From NCBI GenBank assembly GCA_016717325.1, contig JADKFV010000004.1:62001-126000 (forward strand): a DNA stretch of 64,000 nt, given 5' to 3'. Below are positions 46,379 to 58,133 of the stretch, piece by piece. The notes below the pieces were generated by a model. It searched no databases. It worked only from the letters and a program-made list of their open reading frames with translations, and was not told where the DNA came from. This stretch comes from Bacteroidota bacterium (GTDB lineage: Bacteria; Bacteroidota; Bacteroidia; AKYH767-A; OLB10). A program made the translations under genes and the position numbers. Position 1 is the stretch's first letter. The number at the start of each line of letters is the position of its first letter.

Positions 46379-46815
46379 AAAAATCAAGACCAATACATCC
46401 CGACTTTCAATTTTTGTTGAAATATAAAGACCATGAACTCATTGACCTTTTCTGCGATTTGCGTCAATACATTTTAGACCTGTATCCCGACAGCAATGAG
46501 CTAATTTATCATACTCATGCGTTGACAGCAGTTTTTTCAATATCAGAAAAACTATCGGACGCATTTTGTATGCTACCTATCTATACAAATCATCTAAACT
46601 TGGGCTTTAATAAAGGAGCGCTATTGAAAGACCCGAATAAACTGTTGACAGGAACAGGAAATTTAATAAGACACATTGATGTAAAAAAGTCAAACGATTA
46701 CAGGAATCCAAAGGTAAAAGCGTTGATAATAGAAGCGATTGACTTTGCAATAAAAGATATGGACAAACCAACTAAATCAATAGGTGCAACAATTTCAAAA
46801 ATCAAAAAGAAATAA
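46375..46815 (+). CDS. DUF1801 domain-containing protein
   Basis: A 146-residue protein with the DUF1801 (YdhG-like) pattern: FCDLRQYILDLYPDSNELIYHTHALTAVFSISEKLSDAFCMLPIYTNHLNLGF and the basic DVKKSNDYRNPKVKALIIEAI. The fold resembles a frataxin-like or phosphoribosyl-related domain; its biochemical role is unknown. The start overlaps the stop of the VOC gene. Orphan VOC and DUF1801 genes are frequent members of mobile gene cassettes. Confidence 0.75.
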   Translation: MKKSRPIHPDFQFLLKYKDHELIDLFCDLRQYILDLYPDSNELIYHTHALTAVFSISEKLSDAFCMLPIYTNHLNLGFNKGALLKDPNKLLTGTGNLIRHIDVKKSNDYRNPKVKALIIEAIDFAIKDMDKPTKSIGATISKIKKK

Positions 46816-47190
46816 AAGTTGACCTCATAACTGCGGCATTGCAAAAAAAGCTGATGTCGTGCTTCGATGACACATTTGTGTTTAAGCTAACATCTAAGCT
46901 TCTAATGAACATTAATGGTAATAATCCGAAACATCTCCAAGCCGCAAACCATCAGGTTGTGAAAAAATCCGCTTTTAAAAATATTGCCTACCAAACCGAT
47001 ATCATAACGGTGACCATATACGGCTTTACAAGTTCCTCCACAGTTTTGTGATGTGTATTTATTTTTGATAAGTTACTCAACAGTGTTGTTGTAATTTTTA
47101 TTTTTACCACATGATGTTAAAGTGTAGCTATGGGTCACTTTGCTTACACTATGCATTATGCTCTAACTCAAAACAGATAACTTACAAATT
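46816..47190. repeat. Intergenic repeat, copy B (core about 46909-47140)
   Basis: Second, diverged direct copy of the sequence at 45698-45932 (see there). It ends at GCATTATGCTCTAAC shortly before the dioxygenase-like gene. An open frame inside (46839-47051) has no counterpart in copy A and is not called. Confidence 0.6.
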
Positions 47191-48402
47191 ATGAAAAGGC
47201 TAATAAATTTTCTACTTATTGTTACACTGTTTAACTTTTTGATAAGTTGTAACGAACGGACAAAAGGCAATGCAACAACGAAGCAAAATACCGACACAAA
47301 AAAACTTGTGGGTGGTGGTTGTGATGGTTGCGAAATTATGTATGTTGGAATGCCTGCAAATAATAAGTCGGTAGATACAAGTGCGGGTTGGGCAGAAAAA
47401 GGTCAAAAATTATTAGTGACAGGAACAGTATTTAAACTTGGTGGAAAAACGCCAGCACCAAATGTTGTGATATATTACTGGCAAACAGACAATAATGGCT
47501 ACTATTCGCTAAAACAAGGATTGGACGAAAAAGCAAAACGCCATGGACACATACGAGGTTGGGTAAAGACAGATGAAAATGGAAAATACTCAATAAACAC
47601 CATCAAACCTGCACCTTATCCTCATGAAAATATACCGGCACATATTCATACTTCTATCAAAGAACCAAACATTGACAATGAATACTACATTGACGAATTT
47701 GTTTTTGATGATGATAAATATCTTACTGGAGAAAAAAGAAAGGCCCTTGAAAATCGTGGTGGAAGTGGAATTTTGAGAGTTCTGCCTTCAGGCGACTTAC
47801 AAATAGCAGAACATAATATTATCCTGGGACTTAACATTCCCAATTACCCAGAAACAAATAAACCGGAGAAACAATCAGGACTTGAAATTGGTGAAGACAA
47901 TCCTTCGTTTATTCCTTATCACGCATTTGGTCCTGACAAAGGATCTCGGGCTTGCCCGGTTTGTAAGTACGGACGATTTCACGGAATAGTATACTTTGTA
48001 GGCAACAATCCAAATTGGAACGACATTAAACAATGGCTGACTTTTTTAGAGCAGGAAAGTGTAACAAGAAGTAAATATTTGAAAGCGTATTTCGTTTATG
48101 GAAATGAAAATAATTATGTGAAGGACACACGACAAAAAGAATTAGAAAAAATTGGCAATGAACTCAACTTGAAAAATGTCGCTTTGACATTTGTGCCTTC
48201 AATGTCGGACACAGAAAGCGAAGTAAATCTCAATAAAATAAATCCAAACGTTGAAAACACTTTTATTATTTACAAACACCAAACCATCGTAGAAAAGTTA
48301 ATAGACTTGAAACCAACAGAAGAAAATTTCAAGAAAATATCTAATACCTTAGACAAAACAAAAGGTGAATATTTCAACTTACAAGAAACAGAACACAACT
48401 AA
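47191..48402 (+). CDS. Lipoprotein fusing an intradiol dioxygenase-like and a thioredoxin-like domain
   Basis: A 403-residue lipoprotein (Cys20 in FNFLISC). Residues about 60-210 look like an intradiol ring-cleavage dioxygenase fold: GTVFKLGGKTPAPNVVIYYWQTDNNGYY, RGWVKTDENGKYSINTIKP and the metal-ligand pair in NIPAHIHTSI (about 148-153). A Tyr ligand may be within YYWQTDNNGYYS. Residues about 250-400 begin GSRACPVCKYGRFHG and look like a thioredoxin-fold domain with CPVC. The two-domain arrangement is unusual. It stands alone after repeat copy B. Enzymatic substrate unknown; aromatic diol cleavage is only a family-based guess. Confidence 0.7.
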   Translation: MKRLINFLLIVTLFNFLISCNERTKGNATTKQNTDTKKLVGGGCDGCEIMYVGMPANNKSVDTSAGWAEKGQKLLVTGTVFKLGGKTPAPNVVIYYWQTDNNGYYSLKQGLDEKAKRHGHIRGWVKTDENGKYSINTIKPAPYPHENIPAHIHTSIKEPNIDNEYYIDEFVFDDDKYLTGEKRKALENRGGSGILRVLPSGDLQIAEHNIILGLNIPNYPETNKPEKQSGLEIGEDNPSFIPYHAFGPDKGSRACPVCKYGRFHGIVYFVGNNPNWNDIKQWLTFLEQESVTRSKYLKAYFVYGNENNYVKDTRQKELEKIGNELNLKNVALTFVPSMSDTESEVNLNKINPNVENTFIIYKHQTIVEKLIDLKPTEENFKKISNTLDKTKGEYFNLQETEHN

Positions 48403-48736
48403 AAAACTGACACAACTTTAATTATAGCCGATTAGACAAAAACCAGATGGAGAGGTTCATATACTTGACTATAGCATATGCCTTGTTACTCTGCTTTGGC
48501 AGGGCAGGCAGCGGCACCAAATTAAATTGCATTAATAGTTGAGCAACATTGAGGAAGCGTTAGAAAAATTATTTAGGTGTAGTGTTAATGCATTCTAGCT
48601 TTTGTAGTGTTGCTACTATTGGTATATACGTCAGCTTTCCTTTACAAATTTTATTGATGGTACTGATGAGTATGTGTTTCGTATTCAGGTAATAGAAATT
48701 CTTAATACTTAAAGTGGCAATAAAAAAAACTCTCCC
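48403..48736. other. Intergenic region, mostly unassigned
   Basis: No gene supported. A segment near 48495-48522 (GCTTTGGCAGGGCAGG) faintly recalls the motif at 45626-45646, and GCGTTAG occurs at about 48576, but alignment with copies A and B is not convincing. Confidence 0.35.
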
Positions 48737-49480
48737 TTACTCTAGAATACTATTCTTTACCTCCTGCAATTTTCTGCGCGAAACTTCAATCAACGAACCA
48801 TCGGTAAGCACCACATGATTATCGTTTTTAAGAAGTTGAATAAAACTTTTGTTGATGAGGTGAGATTTATGTACACGCAAAAATTCTTTCTGCGACAGCA
48901 TCTCTTCGCACTCCTTCAAAGTTTTCGATGCGGTGAATTTTGTTTTATCGCTAATGAAAAAGTGTGTATAATTTGAATCGGCTTCGCACCGGACAATATT
49001 TTTAATCTGCAATTTTTTTTCTCCCTGCCTTAATGGAATTATAAGTTGAAAGGCTTCCTTTTCGCTGTTTATATTATGTAACAGGTTCTCAATTTTTCCT
49101 TTAAAGGATATTTCATCATTCGCCTGCTCAAATCTGTAAATGGCATTTTTTAATTCCTCTTCTTTAATCGGTTTTAATAAATAATCGAAGGCGCTGTAAC
49201 GAATGGCTTCTATGGCATACTGATTATACGAAGTGATAAATATTACTTTAAGGTTGTTTCTGTCGACATGGTCGAGCATCTCAAACCCGCTAAGGCCGGG
49301 CATCTGAATATCCAGAAAAATTAAATCGGGCCGATGGGATTTTATAGCTTCGATGCCATGCAAAGCATTTTCACAAACAGCAACAACCTGAACTTTGGGA
49401 AACAGCAACATGAGTTGCTCGCGCAGTTGTGCATGAATAAAAATATCATCGTCAATAATTATTGTTTTTATTTTTTCCAT
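48737..49480 (-). CDS. LytTR family response regulator
   Basis: A 247-residue response regulator. The receiver domain has the acidic pocket IIIDDD (residues 9-12), phosphoacceptor D57 in LIFLDIQMPG and the Lys of YLLKPI. The C-terminal LytTR DNA-binding domain (about 145-247) reads ANIVRCEADSNYTHFFI-like residues, LKECEEMLSQKEFLRVHKSHLIN and ends in VSRRKLQEV. It likely activates genes in response to the kinase just upstream, whose stop lies 13 bases before this start. The target promoters are not seen here. Confidence 0.92.
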   Translation of the reverse strand: MEKIKTIIIDDDIFIHAQLREQLMLLFPKVQVVAVCENALHGIEAIKSHRPDLIFLDIQMPGLSGFEMLDHVDRNNLKVIFITSYNQYAIEAIRYSAFDYLLKPIKEEELKNAIYRFEQANDEISFKGKIENLLHNINSEKEAFQLIIPLRQGEKKLQIKNIVRCEADSNYTHFFISDKTKFTASKTLKECEEMLSQKEFLRVHKSHLINKSFIQLLKNDNHVVLTDGSLIEVSRRKLQEVKNSILE

Positions 49481-49493
49481 ACGCACATTAATT

Positions 49494-52454
<2,961 letters not shown>

Positions 52455-52581
52455 GCCACGAAATTTTTATCAACCGCAAAATAACTAACGTTTCCGATAA
52501 CTCAATAACATATTGTTAAGGAATAAGTGATAGTAGTTTTGTCGCATTATTAACAAACAAACAATTTAAAATCTAAGTAAG

Positions 52582-54226
52582 ATGAAAAAAATTATTCTCG
52601 TTTTCGCAGGAGTGCTCATAGCAGCACAATCGTTTTCACAGTGGTCGCTAACAGGTAATGCCAACACCACTACAAGCAACTTCATTGGCACTACCGATGC
52701 AAATGATTTTCGCATAAGAACAAACAATTCTACACGGTTAACAATCAACTCGGCCGGTTATGCAGGGGTAGGGGCTACACCCGAAAGCACATCGCGCCTG
52801 TACAGTTACTACAATGTTGGAAATACTTATGCGCAAGGCTCCGTGTATTCAGCATCACGTGGCAGAATCTCAGGCACTTCAACACGTGCAAATGGTTATT
52901 TAGGTGCAGCATATTTTGCACCACTAACTCTTGATGGTTTTCCAATATCACTGAATTATATGGGTGTGCTTGGAGTAAAAGAAGATGCGACCGGCTTTGG
53001 TGCCGGTGTGGTAGGATGGAATAAAAATGCTGCAAGCGGTGGTACCAATTATGGTATTTATGGCCTCGCAAATGGTGCCATTGCGTTTGGTCAAACGACT
53101 GATAAAAATATTGGTGTGTATGGACGTGCAAGTGGTAACATTCATAATATTGGAATTTATGGTTCGGCACCCGGCTCGCTTGATTATGCCGGATATTTTA
53201 CCGGCCGCGGATACTTTTCCGACAAGGTTGGCATTGGTACCGAATCGCCATCGGCCATGCTTACTTTAGATGCACCTACTTCAACATCACTGATGAGTTT
53301 GCGTAGCAATGGTGTAACAAAAATGTTTGTCAATGCCAGTGGTTATTTAGGAATGGGTACCACCACACAAACAAGTGTGATAGAAGTAGATGCACCTGCA
53401 GCAACATCACCATTTAAATTATCTATTGCCGGCACTACAAGATTATTGATGAGCACTACAGGAAGAATTGGAATTGGCACTACTGTTCCTACAGCACGTC
53501 TGCATGTAAAAACTACAACCGATGGTTCGTGCGGATACTTTTCAAACTATCAATCAACTTCAGCAAGCATTTTAGGCGTTGAGGTTCAAACCCAAAATTT
53601 TGCCGGTCCAACATTCGGATTATCGGCATCGTCTATTGGCTCAGGCGAAAATTATGCTGTGGTAGGAAAGTCGATAGGTGCCGGAACACAAAATATTGGT
53701 GTGTGGGGCGAAGGAAGCATTGGCAATACTGGTACGGCTTATGGCGTGTATGGCAAAGTTTCTGGAGGCAGTACAACTACTCCTGTATACGCAGTGTATG
53801 GAACATCATCGGGCTCGGCAAATCATTGGGCAGGATATTTTAATGGCACCACATACGCAGGCTCATTGCGTGTAGGTACTACAGGTTCTGCTTCGGGTTA
53901 CATTGCATCAATAGGAGGAAAATTAATTTGCGAAGAAGTTAAGTAGCATTGGAAGGCAACTGGCCCGATTATGTTTTTGCAAAAGATTATACGCTTATGC
54001 CGTTAGAAGAATTGAAAACCAACATCGACCAGAACAAACATTTACCGGGCTTACCTTCGGCACAAACAATTGAAAATGATGGCGGATATCACCTTGGCGA
54101 AATGCAAAAAAGTTATTAGAAAAAGTGGAAGAACTTACACTTTACGTGATAAAACTAAACGATGAAAACAAAGAGCTGCGCAATATGATGAACCAATTGA
54201 AAAATAATTGTTCAACAAAATTTTAA
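52582..54226 (+). CDS. Tail-fibre-like repetitive surface protein with C-terminal endosialidase-chaperone-like end, two frameshifts
   Basis: Signal peptide MKKIILVFAGVLIAAQSFSQ, then many short beta repeats (SGYLGMGTTT, GRIGIGTTVPTARLHV, DKVGIGTESPSAMLTL and GVYGK/GIYGS strands). The frame ends at 53946; the next frame continues LEGNWPDYVFAKDYTLMPL and HLPGLPSAQTIENDGGYHLGEM, and after a second break near the A run at 54106-54111 the coiled coil KVEELTLYVIKLNDENKELRNMMNQL ends at 54226. Adding one base at each site gives the normal ending of Bacteroidota tail-fibre-like proteins. It likely forms a trimeric surface filament. Confidence 0.75.
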
Positions 54227-54260
54227 TTGCATTTTAAAATAAAAACCACAAATCCTACCT

Positions 54261-54338
54261 CCTTCCCCTTCTCTATTGGAAAATGACGGGGTGAGGTTCC
54301 TTCCCCCTCTCCAATGGAGAGGGCCGGGGTGAGGTTCT
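54261..54338. repeat. Two tandem copies of a CCTTCCCC...GGGGTGAGGTTC element
   Basis: Two 40-base copies, about 54261-54300 and 54299-54338. The second contains the palindrome CTCTCCAATGGAGAG. This kind of GC-rich element in AT-rich DNA is typical of dispersed repeats. Confidence 0.65.
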
Positions 54339-54373
54339 TAAAATTCTAAAAAAACGCATCTAAAAAAAACAAA

Positions 54374-56629
54374 ATGAAAAAAGTAAATCACATCAAAAAA
54401 ATAATCGCGCTCATCACCATTATTGCAAGTATGCAAATATCGGTGGCACAACAGCGCAAGGCAACTACACTCGATGATATTGCCGAAACAAATCTCCACA
54501 CAGCATGGATACATTTTAAACCTGAATCGAAAATAGAAGCCGCCACCATATTCGAAAAATATAAATTTAACTTTGGCTTATCTGCACAGGATGAAATGAA
54601 ATTATTTCGTACCAACAAAATGCCATTCGAAGGACTTGTTATCAACCGGTACCAACAATACCATAACGGCTACAAAGTAATAGGTGCAACCATCAATATA
54701 CATGAGCGCGATGGTATAGCACAAAAAGCAAATGGACGTCTGTTAAAAAACTTCAACAGCAGCATTAGCGTGCCAGCGTATACAGAAACCAATGCACTGA
54801 ACAATGCTTTACAATTTATTCCTGCAAAAGACTATGCATGGCTCGATACAAGGAAGGTTGCAAAAGTACGTGCAAAGAAAAACGACCCCACAATAACGTT
54901 GTATCCAAAAGGCGAACTGGTATATGTGCAGCCAAAAGGCAAAAAGGATTTCGAAGCCGCAGATTTTATTTTGTGCTGGAAATTTGATGTAGCCATGAGT
55001 CGCAGTAATAGCCAACGCGTTTTTATTAATGCAAATACCGGCAGTGTTGTAAACAGCTATCCACTCGATGCTACCTGCAGCGGCACAACTATCGACTTGC
55101 CTTACAACGGTAATCGTACCGTTTATACATCGCAACAAGGCAGATGTGCCAATGGAAACTATTATGAAATGTGGGACGATTGTCAGTCAGCGTATATCCA
55201 CGTGGAAGATTACGACACGGGCGATCCCAAATGCAATTACGTACCCGGCAATACATGGACAGGGTTGATTGGTACAACAAGCGATGCAGCGCAAATAAAC
55301 TGGGGTATGCGCCAAACGTATAACTACCATCTCAATAATTTTAACTGGACAAGCTATGATGATGCAAGTGGCAGTATCGACTGCACATCGGGCTTCAATT
55401 TTATTGACGACAATGGGCAGGTGAGTGGCAATAATGCACGGTGGACATGGGTAGATGAAGATTTTGATTTTGGTTATGGGGCGTCAGGTATTGCTGATGA
55501 CGATTCGTATACAACGCTCGATATAGTTGCACATGAGTTTACTCACGGAGTAGATGAGTACTCTGCAAACCTCGATTACAGTGGTGAGTCAGGTGCATTA
55601 GACGAATCGTTTGCCGATATATTTGGCGAAATTGTAGAGCAGTCTATAGAAAATAACTGGGCCACACCATCGTGGACATTGGCCGAAGACCTTACTAACA
55701 AAGACTATATACGTTCGTTCATTGCACCCAAAATAAAAGGTGACCCCGATACTTACCTTGGCACTAACTGGTACACAGGCAGCGATGGCAATAAAGAAGT
55801 GCATACCAATAGCGGTGTTCAAAATCATTTTTTCTATGTACTTGTTGAAGGCAAAAGCGGAGTAAATGATTTAGGAAATCAATATAATGTATCGGGCATT
55901 GGCATAAATGATGCAAAAGATATTGCATGGCTTGCCCACCAATATTTATTTGATGCCGCACAGTATATCGATTCGCGCGATGCATGGCTCGAAGCTGCTG
56001 GTTATTTGTTTGGTTCTTGTTCCAATCAAGCCATTCAGGTTGGCAATGCATGGCATGCTGTAGGCGTGGGTGCGCAAAGTCCTTTTTATACAAAGTTTGC
56101 AACAGGCACACTCACCGCAGGTGTATCAAACAAATTATATGAGGCCATCAGTCATGTTTATTCTGTTGCTTTAACAACGGTAAATTCAACTTCGGGAGCA
56201 AAGGAAGTAAGGTTTTATGCCGGTGACGAGGTTACATTGAACACAGGCTTTACGGCACCAAGTGGCTGCGCTTTTGTTGCAAAAATAAATCCTTGCAGCG
56301 TTACTCTTCACTCGCGCAATAGCAATGCTGCCAACGCTGAAGTTAATGAGACTCCTGCAAATTTCGAAAGCCCAAATCCAATGTCCGTTGTACCCAATCC
56401 GTTTCAAAATAGTTTCACTTGTAGGCTTACATCAGTCAACGACAATGAAAATGTTACCATAACTATATACGATGCTATGGGTAAAAGTGCTATTTTACAA
56501 AAAAGAATCATTGCACAAGGCCGCAACGAATTGTTGGTCGATGCCTCTACTCTATTACCGGGCATATACCATGTGCAAATAACAACTGATAGTGGCAACA
56601 CCTATCAACAAAAAATACTCAAACAATAA
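54374..56629 (+). CDS. Secreted M4 family metallopeptidase with T9SS domain
   Basis: A 751-residue exported protease. Signal peptide to about residue 26 (SMQISVAQQ), an FTP-type propeptide (about 60-220), then the thermolysin-like catalytic domain with DIVAHEFTHGV (first zinc His about 387) and the downstream ligand Glu in GALDESFADIFGE, followed by HTNSGVQNHFFYVLV with the late catalytic His region. After it come a linker domain with VRFYAGDEVTLNTGF and a T9SS type A sorting domain (SVVPNPFQNSFTC to KILKQ). It probably degrades extracellular protein. A terminator follows. Confidence 0.93.
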   Translation: MKKVNHIKKIIALITIIASMQISVAQQRKATTLDDIAETNLHTAWIHFKPESKIEAATIFEKYKFNFGLSAQDEMKLFRTNKMPFEGLVINRYQQYHNGYKVIGATINIHERDGIAQKANGRLLKNFNSSISVPAYTETNALNNALQFIPAKDYAWLDTRKVAKVRAKKNDPTITLYPKGELVYVQPKGKKDFEAADFILCWKFDVAMSRSNSQRVFINANTGSVVNSYPLDATCSGTTIDLPYNGNRTVYTSQQGRCANGNYYEMWDDCQSAYIHVEDYDTGDPKCNYVPGNTWTGLIGTTSDAAQINWGMRQTYNYHLNNFNWTSYDDASGSIDCTSGFNFIDDNGQVSGNNARWTWVDEDFDFGYGASGIADDDSYTTLDIVAHEFTHGVDEYSANLDYSGESGALDESFADIFGEIVEQSIENNWATPSWTLAEDLTNKDYIRSFIAPKIKGDPDTYLGTNWYTGSDGNKEVHTNSGVQNHFFYVLVEGKSGVNDLGNQYNVSGIGINDAKDIAWLAHQYLFDAAQYIDSRDAWLEAAGYLFGSCSNQAIQVGNAWHAVGVGAQSPFYTKFATGTLTAGVSNKLYEAISHVYSVALTTVNSTSGAKEVRFYAGDEVTLNTGFTAPSGCAFVAKINPCSVTLHSRNSNAANAEVNETPANFESPNPMSVVPNPFQNSFTCRLTSVNDNENVTITIYDAMGKSAILQKRIIAQGRNELLVDASTLLPGIYHVQITTDSGNTYQQKILKQ

Positions 56630-56661
56630 ACGTCCACACGAAAACATTTTTTCATTTACAG

Positions 56662-56692
56662 AAAGGCCGGATTTATTCCGGTCTTTTTTTTT
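56662..56692 (+). terminator. Rho-independent terminator after the M4 peptidase
   Basis: A 9-bp stem with one G-T pair (56662-56670 with 56678-56686), loop ATTTATT, followed by nine or more T residues. Confidence 0.78.
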
Positions 56693-57037
56693 ACACTAAT
56701 ATTTGTTCTTACAATGTTAAAACCTGCTACATATAATAATTCAAAACAAAAATTTGTATTACTTCCTTAGCATTGCTTGGCGAAATTTCTTATCGAAAAA
56801 CAAAAGACTCTTGTATGTAACAAATATTTTTTTGGAGGTTCATAAATATTAGAGCATATGATTATTTGTTCTTACATATATTATAAAAACAATCTTTTGA
56901 TTTTCTATGTCTGCAGTGTCGTAGGTATTTCTATTTTTACCAGATGAAATTGACATACAGCTTCGCGTTTTTAGGTTTTTTAGAAGACTGACATTACGCA
57001 CAATAACACTACCAATAAAGAAACCTCACGTTCAAAC
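56693..57037. repeat. Intergenic region with a partial third copy of the repeat (about 56913-57007)
   Basis: The part from CAGTGTCGTAGG to ATTACGCACAATAAC aligns with the second half of copies A and B (GTGTTGT, TTTTTACC, ATACAGCTT, then a TTAYGC core) and again stands just before an orphan plus-strand gene. The rest (56693-56912) shows nothing. Confidence 0.5.
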
Positions 57038-57601
57038 ATGAGCTTATTAAACATTCTAGACATTATTACAAACCTCGATTTACTCACGAAAGATGGGTCT
57101 AAAAAAAGGAAAAATAAAATTCAATTTGTTTCTTATATCTTTTTATTTTTCGGAATTCTATGGCTTGCAATTGAAATGAATTCACTACAAAATTTAATAT
57201 TCCCGATTCGATTCACTTTGGTATTTATAATGGCCGGAATAATCCTCGCTCCGATTTTTATCATTTTATTATGGAAGTTAAATTTGATAGATGACATTAA
57301 TAGGAAGGACTTCATCATACTATTAATCTCAATCACTGCAATTACATTATCGGCTGGAAGTTTTATAAACAAACGCTAAGGACTAAATGAAAACATTAGA
57401 ACTATAGTAATAAAATCGCACCTCAAGGGTTCAAATACTTTAGTAGCTCTTGTGTACTTAGAAGGAAAAGATGTTTGGATTAGAATACCAAAATCAAAGC
57501 CTGCTTACATTTATGAAGGTGACTCAATTGAAGTACAAAAAATAAACGGGATATTTGGTTTTGAAATAATAAGTAATGCAACTGTTATAAATAAAAAATG
57601 A
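57038..57601 (+). CDS. Small membrane protein with downstream domain, split by an in-frame TAA
   Basis: The first 113 codons encode three membrane helices (about 29-44, 53-80 and 91-106) ending SFINKR, then TAA at 57377-57379. The same frame stays open after the stop for another 73 codons (GLNENIRTIVIKSHLKGSNTLVALVYLEGKDVWIRIPK...) to TGA 57601. The downstream part has no good start of its own and looks like a soluble beta domain. One intact 187-residue protein with a nonsense codon, or a sequence error, is the simplest reading. No family is recognised. It follows the third repeat copy. Confidence 0.6.
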
Positions 57602-57771
57602 TTTCCTACTTGTCAGAGAAATTTATTTAGGGCTATACCCGAAAGTCATCAAAATAAATATCAAACGCTGATGTATTCTAACAAAGGTTGTACTGCATTG
57701 TTGAAGCAGTCCTAATCAACATTATACACACAACAAAATCGATTTCCGAAAGAAAAATAAACAAACCTATC

Positions 57772-58101
57772 TTAATCCAACTCAAAAATCTTCTTCATCA
57801 TCACCCATTTTTCTCCATGTTTTGCTGTAGGTAATGCTTGTTGATATTTCCACATGAGTTGTTCCCATTCAATTACCTTTTCATTTGTGGCATCCATGAT
57901 ATTCTTTTTTTCGAACGAAAAATTTTTATCGGTTTCCATAATCATAAAAAGTCTATTTCCTGTTCTGTATATTTCAAGTTGATTAATCCCACTGGTTTTT
58001 ATGCTTTCAATAATTTCAGGCCATACATGTTGATGGTATTCCTCATACTCAGCAATAAGTTGTGCATCATCAATTAAATCCAGTGCTAAACAATATCTCA
58101 T
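57772..58101 (-). CDS. rhaM: L-rhamnose mutarotase family protein
   Basis: A 109-residue protein of exact RhaM length and pattern: MRYCLALDLIDDAQLIAEYEEYHQHVWPEIIESIKTSGI with the catalytic His in YHQHVW and Tyr in IYRTGNRLFMIMET. Mutarotases interconvert sugar anomers. The family name is rhamnose, but here it stands behind a fucose-type permease and a sugar-kinase fusion, so L-fucose or a related deoxy-sugar is likely. Start-to-stop spacing of 32 bases places it in one transcript with its neighbours. Confidence 0.86.
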   Translation of the reverse strand: MRYCLALDLIDDAQLIAEYEEYHQHVWPEIIESIKTSGINQLEIYRTGNRLFMIMETDKNFSFEKKNIMDATNEKVIEWEQLMWKYQQALPTAKHGEKWVMMKKIFELD

Positions 58102-58133
58102 AATGTATTTTATTTTTAGGTTTCAATAAATCA

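Noticed and set aside
46839..47051. 70-codon open frame inside repeat copy B
   Set aside because: The matching part of copy A is full of stops, so the sequence is kept as DNA and not as protein.
45698..47140. Transposase remnant in the intergenic repeats
   Set aside because: No frame in either copy gives a continuous or conserved protein segment, and no terminal inverted repeats bound the copies.
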